Shown: piece after piece, positions 53,506 to 61,473 of the stretch | How the letters are laid out: each line of letters opens with the position of its first letter | Numbering within the stretch: the first letter of the stretch is position 1 | Assembly: GCF_000382265.1 (NCBI RefSeq) | Contig: NZ_KB907979.1 | Coordinates: forward strand, 144,103-208,102 | Source: Yoonia vestfoldensis DSM 16212 | GTDB lineage: Bacteria > Pseudomonadota > Alphaproteobacteria > Rhodobacterales > Rhodobacteraceae | Direction: 5' to 3' | Length of the DNA: 64,000 nucleotides | The notes under the pieces: generated by a model | Databases searched by the model: none | What the model was told of the DNA's origin: nothing | What the model saw: the letters and a program-made list of their open reading frames with translations, nothing else | Program-made: the position numbers and the translations under genes

Positions 53506-54431
53506 GGCAGGATCGCAAGCCAGCCCCAGACCGTCAGGATCGACAGGCCCGTCGCCAGCAGGACCGAGGATGCGGCAACGCGGCGTGCCCGGCCGTACAT
53601 ATTGGCAAAGATATAGGCATTCACGCCGGGCGCCATCGCCGCCGTCAGCATCGCGGACCGCGTGCCCGCGACACCCAGCCCGCCCGCTTGCGCCAGCACC
53701 CAGACCACGGCCGGATGCAGCAGCAGCGACACGCCGACGACGTACATGATCGTGCGCATGTCGCCTTCGGGACGGTAGCGATACAGCACGCCGCCCAGCC
53801 CGAACAGCGCCGCAGGCAAAGCCGCCCGCGCGATCAGGTCCAGCGCATCGGTCAGCACCGCCGGCGCAGGAACCCCCGACAGGTTCACCACGAACCCCAA
53901 GGCGATCCCGATGATCAGCGCGTTCTGGAACATCGCCCGCAGCACCTTACCGGGCAAGGCCGTCAACGACGCGCCACGGTTGCGTGCGATCTCCATCGCG
54001 GTGATGCCGATGCCATAACAGAACGGGGAATGGATCGCGATGATGGCGTAATTGGCTTCGAGCGCATCTGTCCCATAGGCCCGTTCGGTGATCGGCAGGC
54101 CCAGCAGCAGCGAGTTCGAGAACAGGCAGCAGAACCCGATGGCGACGCTGTCTTCCCAGTCGCGCCCGAAGATGAACCGCGCCCCCAAAAGCCCCGCCAG
54201 AAACCCCGTGAACGCCCCCGCATAGAAACTGCCCAACAAGACCAGATCGAAATTCTGTTGCAGATCAAGCGTGGAAATGGCGCGGAACAGCAGGCAGGGG
54301 ATCGCGAAATTCTGCGTGAACTTCATCAGCCCGTCCACGCCCGCGTCGCTGAAATAGCCTTTCCAGACGGCCAGATAACCAAAGCCGATCACAAAGAAAA
54401 CGGGCAGGATGACGTCGATCAGCGCGGCCAT
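53502..54431 (-). CDS. AEC-family transporter (auxin efflux carrier/malonate type)
   Basis: 309 residues with ten predicted membrane helices in two halves. AEC features are VFFVIGFGYLAVWKGYFSD, MKFTQNFAIPCLLFRAIS and LHPAVVWVLAQAGGL. Such carriers move organic acids or other anions; the direction and substrate are unknown. It lies convergent to the polyamine-type operon and is followed upstream by the third dispersed-repeat copy. Confidence 0.87.
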   Translation of the reverse strand: MAALIDVILPVFFVIGFGYLAVWKGYFSDAGVDGLMKFTQNFAIPCLLFRAISTLDLQQNFDLVLLGSFYAGAFTGFLAGLLGARFIFGRDWEDSVAIGFCCLFSNSLLLGLPITERAYGTDALEANYAIIAIHSPFCYGIGITAMEIARNRGASLTALPGKVLRAMFQNALIIGIALGFVVNLSGVPAPAVLTDALDLIARAALPAALFGLGGVLYRYRPEGDMRTIMYVVGVSLLLHPAVVWVLAQAGGLGVAGTRSAMLTAAMAPGVNAYIFANMYGRARRVAASSVLLATGLSILTVWGWLAILP

Positions 54432-54457
54432 TGGCGGGGTCCTTGAAAAACTTCTAT

Positions 54458-54494
54458 GCCTCCGGCGGGGATATTTAGGCTCGGAAGATGGGGA
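54458..54494 (+). repeat. Dispersed intergenic repeat, copy 3, overlapping the end of the MBL gene
   Basis: The unit again begins GCCTCCGGCGGGGATATTT and ends GGCTCGGAAGATGGG, one base different from copy 1. On the minus strand its distal half is the end of the MBL gene: the last codons read F-P-I-F-R-A-stop and the TAA (54477-54475) is inside the unit. So the repeat contributes coding sequence as well as the intergenic spacer. Confidence 0.85.
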
Positions 54495-55284
54495 AAGTCA
54501 GGGTCAGGCCGTCATAAGCGGGCAGGACATGGGCGGGGGTTTCGGCGGCGACGGTGGCGTAGTCCAGATCGACATGCATATTGGTCAGCACGGCCTGACG
54601 CGGGGCGACCTTGGCGATCCAGCCCAAAGTCTTGTCAAGATGGGCATGGCTCGGGTGCGGTTTGCGCCGCAAGGCATCGACGATCCAGCAATCAAGCCCA
54701 GCCAGCACGGGCCAGACCGCATCGGGGATGTCCGAGACATCGGGCAGATAGGCCACATCGCCGATCCGGAACCCCAGCGCGTCGATATTGCCATGTACGA
54801 CCCTGAAAGGCGTCAGCGTCACCGGCCCGCCTGCCCCGTCGATAATCACATCGCCGTCGATCAGGTTGAGATCGCAGATCGGCGGGTAATCAGATCCCGC
54901 AGGCTGCACGAAGGCATAGCCGAAGCGTGACAGCAGCGCATCGCAGGTATCGCCGTCGGCCCAGACCGGCAGCCGCGCCCGCGTCTGGAACACGATCATC
55001 CGCAGATCGTCGATCCCGTGCACGTGATCGGCATGCGCATGCGTATAGACGACCGCATCCAGCGTGCCGACCCCTGCATCCAGCAACTGGCTGCGCATAT
55101 CGGGCGAGGTGTCGATCTGCACGCGTGTGACACCCCGGCTCCCCTGCCGCGTGATCAGCAGCGAACAGCGCCGCCGTGCGTTGCGCGGATCGGCGGGATC
55201 GCAATCGCCCCAGTCATTGCCCAGCCGAGGCACCCCGCCCGACGACCCGCAGCCAAGGATGGTAAAGCTGATCGTATCGCTCAT
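54475..55284 (-). CDS. MBL-fold metallohydrolase (PhnP-like phosphodiesterase)
   Basis: 269 residues. N-terminal FTILGCGSSGGVPRLGNDWG and an adjacent Cys-rich segment, then the metal motif YTHAHADHVHGIDDLR, a further metal His in FRVVHGNID, and the Asp in YLPDVSDIPD. This is the PhnP/cyclic-phosphodiesterase-like branch of the MBL superfamily. Genes of this type regularly follow tatD in alphaproteobacteria. The C terminus (LTFPIFRA) is encoded within a dispersed repeat. The start overlaps the tatD stop. Confidence 0.88.
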   Translation of the reverse strand: MSDTISFTILGCGSSGGVPRLGNDWGDCDPADPRNARRRCSLLITRQGSRGVTRVQIDTSPDMRSQLLDAGVGTLDAVVYTHAHADHVHGIDDLRMIVFQTRARLPVWADGDTCDALLSRFGYAFVQPAGSDYPPICDLNLIDGDVIIDGAGGPVTLTPFRVVHGNIDALGFRIGDVAYLPDVSDIPDAVWPVLAGLDCWIVDALRRKPHPSHAHLDKTLGWIAKVAPRQAVLTNMHVDLDYATVAAETPAHVLPAYDGLTLTFPIFRA

Positions 55285-56069
55285 GCTGCGGCTTTCCAGA
55301 AAAGCCGGTCGAAATTGGCATTCGTCGCGTCGGCGAAGTCGGCGTAGTCCATCCCGAAAACCTCGGCCCCGACGGCGGCGGTGTGCGCGGTATAGGCTGG
55401 TTCATTGCGCCGTCCGCGATGCGGTGGCGGGGCCAGATAGGGGCTGTCGGTTTCCAGCAACACACGGTCGAGCGGGGCGCTGGCGAAGATCTCGCGCAAC
55501 TCCTTGCTTTTGGGAAAGGCCGCGATGCCCGACATCGACAGGTAGAACCCCAGATCAAGCGCCGCTTTGGCCAATGCCGCCGAGCTGGAAAAGCAATGCA
55601 TCACGCAAGTGTAGGCGCCAGCGCGATATTCCTCGGTCAGGATGCGGGCCATGTCGTCATCGGCGTCGCGCGCATGGATGATCAGCGGCAGGCCGGTTTC
55701 GCGTGCCGCCGCGATATGGATGCGCAGGCTGGTTTGCTGGATCTGCTTGCTGTCGGCGGTATAGTGGTAATCAAGGCCGGTTTCGCCAATGCCCACGAAT
55801 TTGGGGTGCTGGGCCAGTGCCACGAGGTCGTCGACCGTGACCGGCGGGTGGTCTGCCGCCGACATCGGATGCACACCGGCGGCGTAGAACACGGGGGCGT
55901 ATTTTTCCGCGATGGCTCGGACAGCAGATTCGTTGTGCAGCTTTGTGCAGATCGTCACCATCCGTGTCACTCCTGCTGCCAGCGCGCGGGCGATGATGTC
56001 GTCGCGTTCGCTGTCGAAATCGGGGAAATCCAGATGGCAGTGGCTGTCGGTGATCGGGCTTTGGGTCAT
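55281..56069 (-). CDS. tatD: TatD-family metal-dependent hydrolase (DNase)
   Basis: 262 residues, TIM-barrel hydrolase: metal-binding DSHCHLDFPDF, GIGETGLDYHY, IIHARDADDD, MHCFSSSA, and ETDSPYLAPPPHRGRRNEP (in pieces). TatD proteins are 3'-5' exonucleases that act in DNA repair and turnover. The start at 56069 gives the standard N terminus; an ATG at 56114 overlaps holB. It sits between holB and the MBL gene on the same strand. Confidence 0.92.
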   Translation of the reverse strand: MTQSPITDSHCHLDFPDFDSERDDIIARALAAGVTRMVTICTKLHNESAVRAIAEKYAPVFYAAGVHPMSAADHPPVTVDDLVALAQHPKFVGIGETGLDYHYTADSKQIQQTSLRIHIAAARETGLPLIIHARDADDDMARILTEEYRAGAYTCVMHCFSSSAALAKAALDLGFYLSMSGIAAFPKSKELREIFASAPLDRVLLETDSPYLAPPPHRGRRNEPAYTAHTAAVGAEVFGMDYADFADATNANFDRLFWKAAA

Positions 56070-56079
56070 GGCGCGGCTT

Positions 56080-57186
56080 TCAGGCTGCGGCGACGCCTTG
56101 CGCCGTCTCTTCAATCTTGAAGATCATATCAAGGATCAGCGCGGCAGGGTCAAGGTTCACCGCACGCCCGTGGCGCGACCGTTCCGACAGATCCTGCTGC
56201 ACTTGCGCCCAGGCCTGTGCGGCGCGGGGGTCAGGCGCGATTTTCGCCAAGAGCAACGCCTCGCCCGCAGCGCCTTGGGTGGCCGGTGCGCCCAGCAGGC
56301 CAGCCCGCGCCGCACGCGCCAGAAAAAGGTCGATGAGGTCCAGCGTCAGGCTGAACCGCGTCTCTGCGCCCCGTCCGCTGCAGGCCTCTGCCAAGGCCAG
56401 CGCCGCCTGCCGGTCGATCCGGGGCAAGGTGCCGAACAGCCGGACCAGATCGGCGTAAAGCGCCATGCCGCCGCTGCCCAAAAGCCGGATTGCGTCGCCA
56501 ACCGACCCACCCGCAAGCGCGGCAAGGCCCGCCGCATTGTCGCTGCTGTGTCCTGCCTGCGCCAGCGCGCGCGCCAGATCCTCGGGCGAGAGCGGTCCGC
56601 AGCGCAATTCGCGGCAGCGTGACCGGATCGTGGGCAACAGCCGCGAAGGCTGATGCGCCACCAGCAGGATGACAGCCCCCGCGGGCGGTTCTTCCAGCTC
56701 TTTCAAAATCGCATTGGCGGCGTTGCGGTTCATCTCGTCGGCGGCATCGACTATCACGACGCGCCGCCCGCCGTCGGCGGATGACATCTGGAAGAAATGC
56801 TTGAGACTGCGCACGGCGTCCACGGTGATCTCGCCGCGCAGCTTGCCTGTCTTGTCGTCCCAAGGCCGCCGGATCAGGGCAAGGCGCGGATGCGCGCCCG
56901 ATTGGATCAACCGCGAGTCGGGGTGGTCGGGGGACACGGCCAGCGTCACCTCGCCCAGCATATCAGGCGGCGCATCGGCCAGCAGGAAGGTGGCGATTTT
57001 CCACGCCAGTGTCGCCTTGCCAACACCGCGCGGGCCGGTGATCAGCCAGCCCGAATGCATCCGCCCTGCGGTGAACGCGTCCAGAAACGCGGCTTCGGCA
57101 GCGTGCTGGCCGTAAAGCACGGCGGTTTCGCGCGGATGCGGTGCACCGTCCAGACGGTCGGGTTCGGGGATCGTGTCATCGCTCAT
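56080..57186 (-). CDS. holB: DNA polymerase III subunit delta prime
   Basis: 368 residues. AAA+ clamp-loader subunit with P-loop LITGPRGVGKATLAWKIATF and DAADEMNRNAANAILKELEE followed by PP, the conserved region of HolB, then a sensor region LLPTIRSRCRELRC. With HolA and DnaX it loads the sliding clamp. The start overlaps the tmk stop (ATGA). Confidence 0.93.
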   Translation of the reverse strand: MSDDTIPEPDRLDGAPHPRETAVLYGQHAAEAAFLDAFTAGRMHSGWLITGPRGVGKATLAWKIATFLLADAPPDMLGEVTLAVSPDHPDSRLIQSGAHPRLALIRRPWDDKTGKLRGEITVDAVRSLKHFFQMSSADGGRRVVIVDAADEMNRNAANAILKELEEPPAGAVILLVAHQPSRLLPTIRSRCRELRCGPLSPEDLARALAQAGHSSDNAAGLAALAGGSVGDAIRLLGSGGMALYADLVRLFGTLPRIDRQAALALAEACSGRGAETRFSLTLDLIDLFLARAARAGLLGAPATQGAAGEALLLAKIAPDPRAAQAWAQVQQDLSERSRHGRAVNLDPAALILDMIFKIEETAQGVAAA

Positions 57187-57791
57187 AGATGGGCCGCCAC
57201 GTCGCTGGCGATCTGGTCCATCGTGCGGTTGCCGTCGATCAGCACGCAGCGCTGCGGCTCTGTGCGGGCCAGCGCCAGAAAGCCGTGGCGCAGGGTTTCC
57301 TGAAACGGCAGGCCGAAATCCTCGAACCTGTCCTCGCCCGACCGGCGGGCAAGGCCGCGTTCAAGCGCAGTGGCGGGGTCCATGTCGATGATGAAGGTCA
57401 GATCAGGTTCGCGCCCGATCATCAGCGCGTGCAGCGCATTGACCTTGGCGCGCAGATCGCCGCGTGTAGCGCCCTGATAGACGCGGGTGCTGTCGGCGAA
57501 ACGGTCGGAGACCACGGTCTTGCCTGCCGCCAACGCGGGCAGGATGGTCTTTTCCAGATGGTCGCGGCGGGCGGCGGTGAACAGAAGGATTTCCGTTTCC
57601 GCCGACCAGCGGTCAGGATCGCCGGTCAGCAAAAGCTGGCGGATTTCCTCGGCACCGGGGCTGCCGCCCGGTTCGCGGGTCAGGACAACCTCCTGCCCCT
57701 GATCGCGCAGCCGATCCGCAAGGCGACGCGCCTGTGTCGATTTGCCTGATCCGTCTATCCCCTCGAAGGTGATGAACCGCGGCTGGCTCAT
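57183..57791 (-). CDS. tmk: Thymidylate kinase
   Basis: 202 residues, phosphorylates dTMP to dTDP. P-loop FEGIDGSGKSTQARRLADRL, DR motif VSDRFADSTRVYQGATRG and TREPGGSPGAEEIR as in bacterial TMKs, with the lid near GLARRSGEDRFEDFG. It lies between dacC and holB with 4-base overlaps at both ends, the usual order in Rhodobacteraceae. Confidence 0.95.
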   Translation of the reverse strand: MSQPRFITFEGIDGSGKSTQARRLADRLRDQGQEVVLTREPGGSPGAEEIRQLLLTGDPDRWSAETEILLFTAARRDHLEKTILPALAAGKTVVSDRFADSTRVYQGATRGDLRAKVNALHALMIGREPDLTFIIDMDPATALERGLARRSGEDRFEDFGLPFQETLRHGFLALARTEPQRCVLIDGNRTMDQIASDVAAHL

Positions 57792-58966
57792 GCGCCGTCA
57801 GGCTCTGTGCCAGGGGCGAACCCGTATTTGGACCACAGCACCAGCGCGGCGGTGCGCATCCTTGCGCTGAAACCGCCCAAGGGCACATCCGCCTCGGCGA
57901 ACAGCGGTACACGCTTTTCGGGCAAGCCGTCCAAGGTGACGATCAATTCGCCGACCGCCTGACCCGCGGTGACCGGCGCTTGCAATGGCCCGTCGAACAC
58001 CACCCGCGCGTCGACTGCGCCTTCATGCAGGATCGGGACGAGCAGGCGCAGGTCTTCGGCCACGGTCAGGCCAACGCTTTGCTGCGCCCCCATCCAGACG
58101 TCGGCGGTGGCGATCTGCGTTCCGGCGATGGCAATGTCCCGTTCCGCAAACTGGCGAAACGCCCAGTTGACGATCCGTTCGGATTCCTCGGCTCTTTCGC
58201 GGGCGCTATCAAGTCCGGTGATCACAAAGATCACGCGACGGTCACCCTGCACAGCCGACCCCGCGAGGCCATACCCCGCCTCCTGGGTGTGGCCAGTCTT
58301 GAGACCATCTGCCCCGATGCCCATCCGCAGGATCGGATTGCGGTTTTGCGAATTGGACGGCACGCGGTTGTCAAAGGCGAATTCCGTCTCTGCGAACAAA
58401 GGGTAGAACGTCGGAAAATCGGTAATCAGGCGCCTTGACAGGATGCCCAGATCCTCGATCGACATGCGGTGTCCGGCGGCGGGCCAACCGCTTGCGTTCA
58501 CGAAGACGGAATTGGACATGCCCAACTGGCGGGCGCGTTCGGTCATCATCCGTGCGAAACCGGCCTCTGTGCCATCAGGCGACAGCGCCTCGGCCAGCAC
58601 GACGCTGGCATCATTGCCGGACAACACGATCACGCCGCGCAGCAGATCCTCGACGCGCACACGATCTGTCGTGTCCAGAAACATCGACGATCCCCCGAAA
58701 CTGGCGGCATGGGCCGAGACAGGCAGCAAATCATCGACCGACAGGCGGCCATCGGCGATCGCCTCGAAGGCCATATAGATCGTCATCAGCTTGGACATCG
58801 ACGCAGGCGGCAGCGGAATCTCTGCATCCTTGGCCAGCAAGACGGTGCCGGTTGACTGGTCATAGACATAGGCCGCGCGCGCGCTCGTCTCAAAGCTTTG
58901 CGCTTGCGCCATGGCCGCGCAGATGGTCATCAGACCGGCAATCAGGCTTTTTTCCAGGAATTTCAT
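57788..58966 (-). CDS. dacC: D-alanyl-D-alanine carboxypeptidase (penicillin-binding protein 5/6 type)
   Basis: 392 residues with a signal peptide (cleavage after AMAQA). The three serine-peptidase motifs are present: PASMSKLM (S-x-x-K), VLSGNDASVVLAE (S-x-N) and GADGLKTGHTQEAGYGLAG (KTG), followed by the C-terminal PBP5 domain. It trims the terminal D-Ala of peptidoglycan in the periplasm. The start at 58966 follows AGAGGA; an upstream in-frame codon at 58984 overlaps the SPOR gene. Confidence 0.92.
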   Translation of the reverse strand: MKFLEKSLIAGLMTICAAMAQAQSFETSARAAYVYDQSTGTVLLAKDAEIPLPPASMSKLMTIYMAFEAIADGRLSVDDLLPVSAHAASFGGSSMFLDTTDRVRVEDLLRGVIVLSGNDASVVLAEALSPDGTEAGFARMMTERARQLGMSNSVFVNASGWPAAGHRMSIEDLGILSRRLITDFPTFYPLFAETEFAFDNRVPSNSQNRNPILRMGIGADGLKTGHTQEAGYGLAGSAVQGDRRVIFVITGLDSARERAEESERIVNWAFRQFAERDIAIAGTQIATADVWMGAQQSVGLTVAEDLRLLVPILHEGAVDARVVFDGPLQAPVTAGQAVGELIVTLDGLPEKRVPLFAEADVPLGGFSARMRTAALVLWSKYGFAPGTEPDGA

Positions 58967-58980
58967 CGGCTGTCCTCTTG

Positions 58981-59889
58981 TCATTCGCTCGTCAGGACGA
59001 ACGCATCCACAAACCCCAGCGCCCGGATCCGCAAAAGTGCCTCTTGATCGGGAACCGGCCCCGCAACGACACGCCAGACCGTCCGGCCACCGGCCTCCTG
59101 ATCCGTGACGGTCGCGCCGAATCCGGCGGCTGTCAACGCTGTCGCGGCGGCATCGGCATTGGCGCGGACACTGAAAACACCGATCTGCGCCATGGCACCT
59201 TCGGGCAACGGCGTGCTGTCCACAGGTTCAGGTGTCTCGGCAGGTGTCGGCGTGTCGGCGGGTGGTTGCGCCGCTGCGGGTGCAGGGGGCAGGACGACAT
59301 CGACAGGGCCGTCATCGGGCACCGCGGCGACGGTGTCGGCCACGGCGTCAACCGGATCAAGCGACGATGCCTCGATCGCGACAGGCGCTGCAAGGCCGGC
59401 GATCTCGTCTGTTTCTGCCGTGGCGGGCGGCGCGACCTCGATTTCTTCGCGGCGCAGCACCACGACGTTCAGTTCGGCAGGCGCACCCGCCAGAATCCCA
59501 AGCTCTTCGGCGGCATCGGAAGATACCTGAAGCGCCGGACCCGGATTGTCGCGTTCGCGCCGGAACAAGGCACCGACGGTCGAACGCCCGTTTGCGGCAT
59601 TGCGGATCACGACACGTTCGGGGTCGCGCACATCTGGATGCGCCACCCAGATACCACCCAGCGAGGGTCTGCCGTCCCAAAGCCCGCGATCGGTGACTTC
59701 GAAGATGTCGGGCCGTTCCACATCCTGCTCGGTGCGCACCAATCCGGCCGATTGGCCAATGACATTGGTTCCGGCCCCGCTCTGCCCGCCAAAGCCGCCG
59801 CCTTCGCCACAAGCCGCAAGGGCAAAGGCACCGCAAAGCGCATAGGACAGCACCCGCCAGCGCCGCCGTCCATCAGTTTCGCCTGTCAT
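58981..59889 (-). CDS. SPOR-domain lipoprotein with RlpA-like part
   Basis: 302 residues. Lipobox in AFALAACGEGG after a basic N terminus. An RlpA-like segment at about 85-150 (RVVIRNAANGRSTVGALFRR and PGPALQVSSDAAEELGI) is followed by a Pro/Ala-rich linker and a C-terminal SPOR domain (about 225-302, MAQIGVFSVRANADAAATAL), which binds denuded septal glycan. The role is probably in cell-wall remodelling with DacC. Two ATGs are possible (59904 and 59889); the second has GGAGG 8-10 bases upstream. First gene of the block; its promoter should lie in 59890-60130. Confidence 0.85.
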   Translation of the reverse strand: MTGETDGRRRWRVLSYALCGAFALAACGEGGGFGGQSGAGTNVIGQSAGLVRTEQDVERPDIFEVTDRGLWDGRPSLGGIWVAHPDVRDPERVVIRNAANGRSTVGALFRRERDNPGPALQVSSDAAEELGILAGAPAELNVVVLRREEIEVAPPATAETDEIAGLAAPVAIEASSLDPVDAVADTVAAVPDDGPVDVVLPPAPAAAQPPADTPTPAETPEPVDSTPLPEGAMAQIGVFSVRANADAAATALTAAGFGATVTDQEAGGRTVWRVVAGPVPDQEALLRIRALGFVDAFVLTSE

Positions 59890-60130
59890 TCTCAGCCCCT
59901 CCATTCCACCCCTTGCGAGAGGAAATCAGCCCCGTTCCATCGTTTTGCCATGGATGACCGCGTCGGCCAGACATAGCAGCCCGGTCACGTCGCGCAACGC
60001 CCGCTCGATTTTGGCATAGGATAACCGCCTGTGCTGGACAATGAAAGTCTCTACACCGCGCAACGGGGATTTTTCGCGCAAGCGGATGGCACTTTGCGAA
60101 TCGTTGCGCAACAGCTAACAGGTCCCGGTC
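59890..60130. other. 241-base gap between the SPOR lipoprotein and tRNA-Ser
   Basis: It must contain the divergent promoters of the SPOR/dacC operon and of tRNA-Ser. A 61-codon open frame at 59926-60111 on the minus strand has no ribosome site or recognisable family and is not called. I see no strong operator or terminator. Confidence 0.4.
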
Positions 60131-60220
60131 GGAGGAGTGGCAGAGTGGTTGAATGCACCGGTCTTGAAAACCGACGTAGGTGAAAGTCTACCGTGGGTTC
60201 GAATCCCACCTCCTCCGCCA
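60131..60220 (+). tRNA. tRNA-Ser (anticodon TGA)
   Basis: 90 bases including encoded CCA. Acceptor stem GGAGGAG (60131-60137) pairs with CTCCTCC (60210-60216), discriminator G, then CCA. D arm GGCAGAGTGGTTGAATGC, anticodon loop CTTGAAA with TGA at 60165-60167, a long variable arm typical of serine tRNA, and T arm with GGTTCGAATCC. A terminator hairpin follows. Confidence 0.97.
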
Positions 60221-60246
60221 CTTGCCCTTGAGAAAGTGTTCTCCCC

Positions 60247-60268
60247 ATCCGGCTGCGGCCGGATTTTT
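60247..60268 (+). terminator. Intrinsic terminator after tRNA-Ser
   Basis: ATCCGGC (60247-60253), loop TGCG, GCCGGAT (60258-60264) and a run of five T. Classic Rho-independent terminator for the tRNA, 26 bases after its CCA. The 270 bases from here to the GIY-YIG gene hold no supported gene. Confidence 0.85.
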
Positions 60269-60492
60269 ACGTTGTTTTCGAGGGTTATGCGGGTGGGGCT
60301 GTCAACCGGCCCATGCGCCGTGACGCTCGGAGGCGGTCTCTCAGGGCCGACATTCTCCGGAGCCGTCAACTCGACCTCTCTTGGTTCACAGGTGCAAAAT
60401 TTTGTTTTCATTCAGTATTCTGCGGATTCCGAATAGTTTCCGATCTGAGTTGCGTTCGCCTTGTAATGCGACTGCCGTCGAACTGCCCAACG

Positions 60493-61431
60493 TTAGTTTT
60501 CGCTGACGGCCACAAATGACAAGGCACCTGCTGACTCCCAATCCGCGTAGCAGTGTCCATTATTGAGCTTCCAAAGGATGCGTCCGTTCGCGCTGGCCCC
60601 AATCACAGTCGCAGCCGCCGCCGAAGCGGATGGGAAGCTGTAGTCATTTGCGAAGACCAGTGATCCGGCATCCTCTTGAAGAACCCCTGATTTCTGCAGT
60701 GTGTCACGCAATGCGAGAGTGCCCTTCGGGATGGTCGGCGTAGTGCGAGCGCGCGCCTTAGAACCAGCTTTGACGACAAAGTCGCCCGACTGCGCAATCG
60801 TCATTTCCGCATTGAAGCCCTCACCCCTAAAAAAGAAGATCGGGCTTGGATCGACTGGTGTCGGCTGCATTTGTTCGGATGGCTCGGTCAGTCGACCGCG
60901 CATCTCGCGGAACAGGTCCCAGCCGAGCGCGCCCACGAGCGTCTTCGTCTGGTCTACAAACTCCTCCATCGCCGCCCTGTCTGGCAGCGGTAGTTTACCG
61001 GCGTCTTCAGAAGGACGCTTGCTGTTGGGGACGAGCCATCGTGGATTGCTTCCCACCGCCCTAATCAGGCAGGCCTCAACATAGCGCGCGTGGCTTTTCG
61101 TCAGGTTCTCATCCTTGCTGATGAGTACCACGGTATCGGTCCAGAAGCCCTTCGGATCCCGTCCAGCGTCACTTGAGTTGTGGGTGTAAAGTCGCGCACC
61201 GATACCTTCTGATTCACCAATATAGGCAATCAGCCGGTCTGGGTCATTCTCGTCAGTTCCAATAAGAAGGTACACACCCGGACGCTCAATTTCTGGGAAC
61301 GCCTCCCTAACTCGTCGAAGTTGATTCCGTCGGAAAGCGATTGCTTGAATCGTAGACATGGATATCTGCGCGACACGTATCCCGTTTGGGTCGCCATCAA
61401 GAAGGAAAATATTGATCGAACGAGGCTTCAA
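60493..61431 (-). CDS. GIY-YIG nuclease-like protein with DUF4357 domain
   Basis: 312 residues. The GIY-YIG region is GVYLLIGTDENDPDRLIAYI followed by GESEGIGARLYTH, and the C-terminal third (about 220-312) fits DUF4357, seen in SGVLQEDAGSLVFANDYSFP. Such proteins often accompany type I restriction-modification loci. The start is taken as a TTG at 61431, 9 bases after AGGAG; another TTG at 61440 touches that AGGAG. It lies just downstream of the HsdR remnant on the same strand. Codon use is less GC-biased than in the housekeeping block, consistent with acquisition. Confidence 0.82.
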   Translation of the reverse strand: MKPRSINIFLLDGDPNGIRVAQISMSTIQAIAFRRNQLRRVREAFPEIERPGVYLLIGTDENDPDRLIAYIGESEGIGARLYTHNSSDAGRDPKGFWTDTVVLISKDENLTKSHARYVEACLIRAVGSNPRWLVPNSKRPSEDAGKLPLPDRAAMEEFVDQTKTLVGALGWDLFREMRGRLTEPSEQMQPTPVDPSPIFFFRGEGFNAEMTIAQSGDFVVKAGSKARARTTPTIPKGTLALRDTLQKSGVLQEDAGSLVFANDYSFPSASAAAATVIGASANGRILWKLNNGHCYADWESAGALSFVAVSEN

Positions 61432-61473
61432 CTCGAACAACTCCTGTTCTGCAGAATTTCGTTACGTGGCGCA

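Noticed and set aside
59926..60111. 61-codon open frame on the minus strand upstream of the SPOR lipoprotein
   Set aside because: No ribosome site or known family, and it fills the promoter region.
60115..60436. Open frames on both strands running through the tRNA-Ser gene
   Set aside because: They are translations of the tRNA itself; the minus-strand reading GGGGGIRTHGRLSPTSVF is a well-known false protein found wherever this tRNA occurs.
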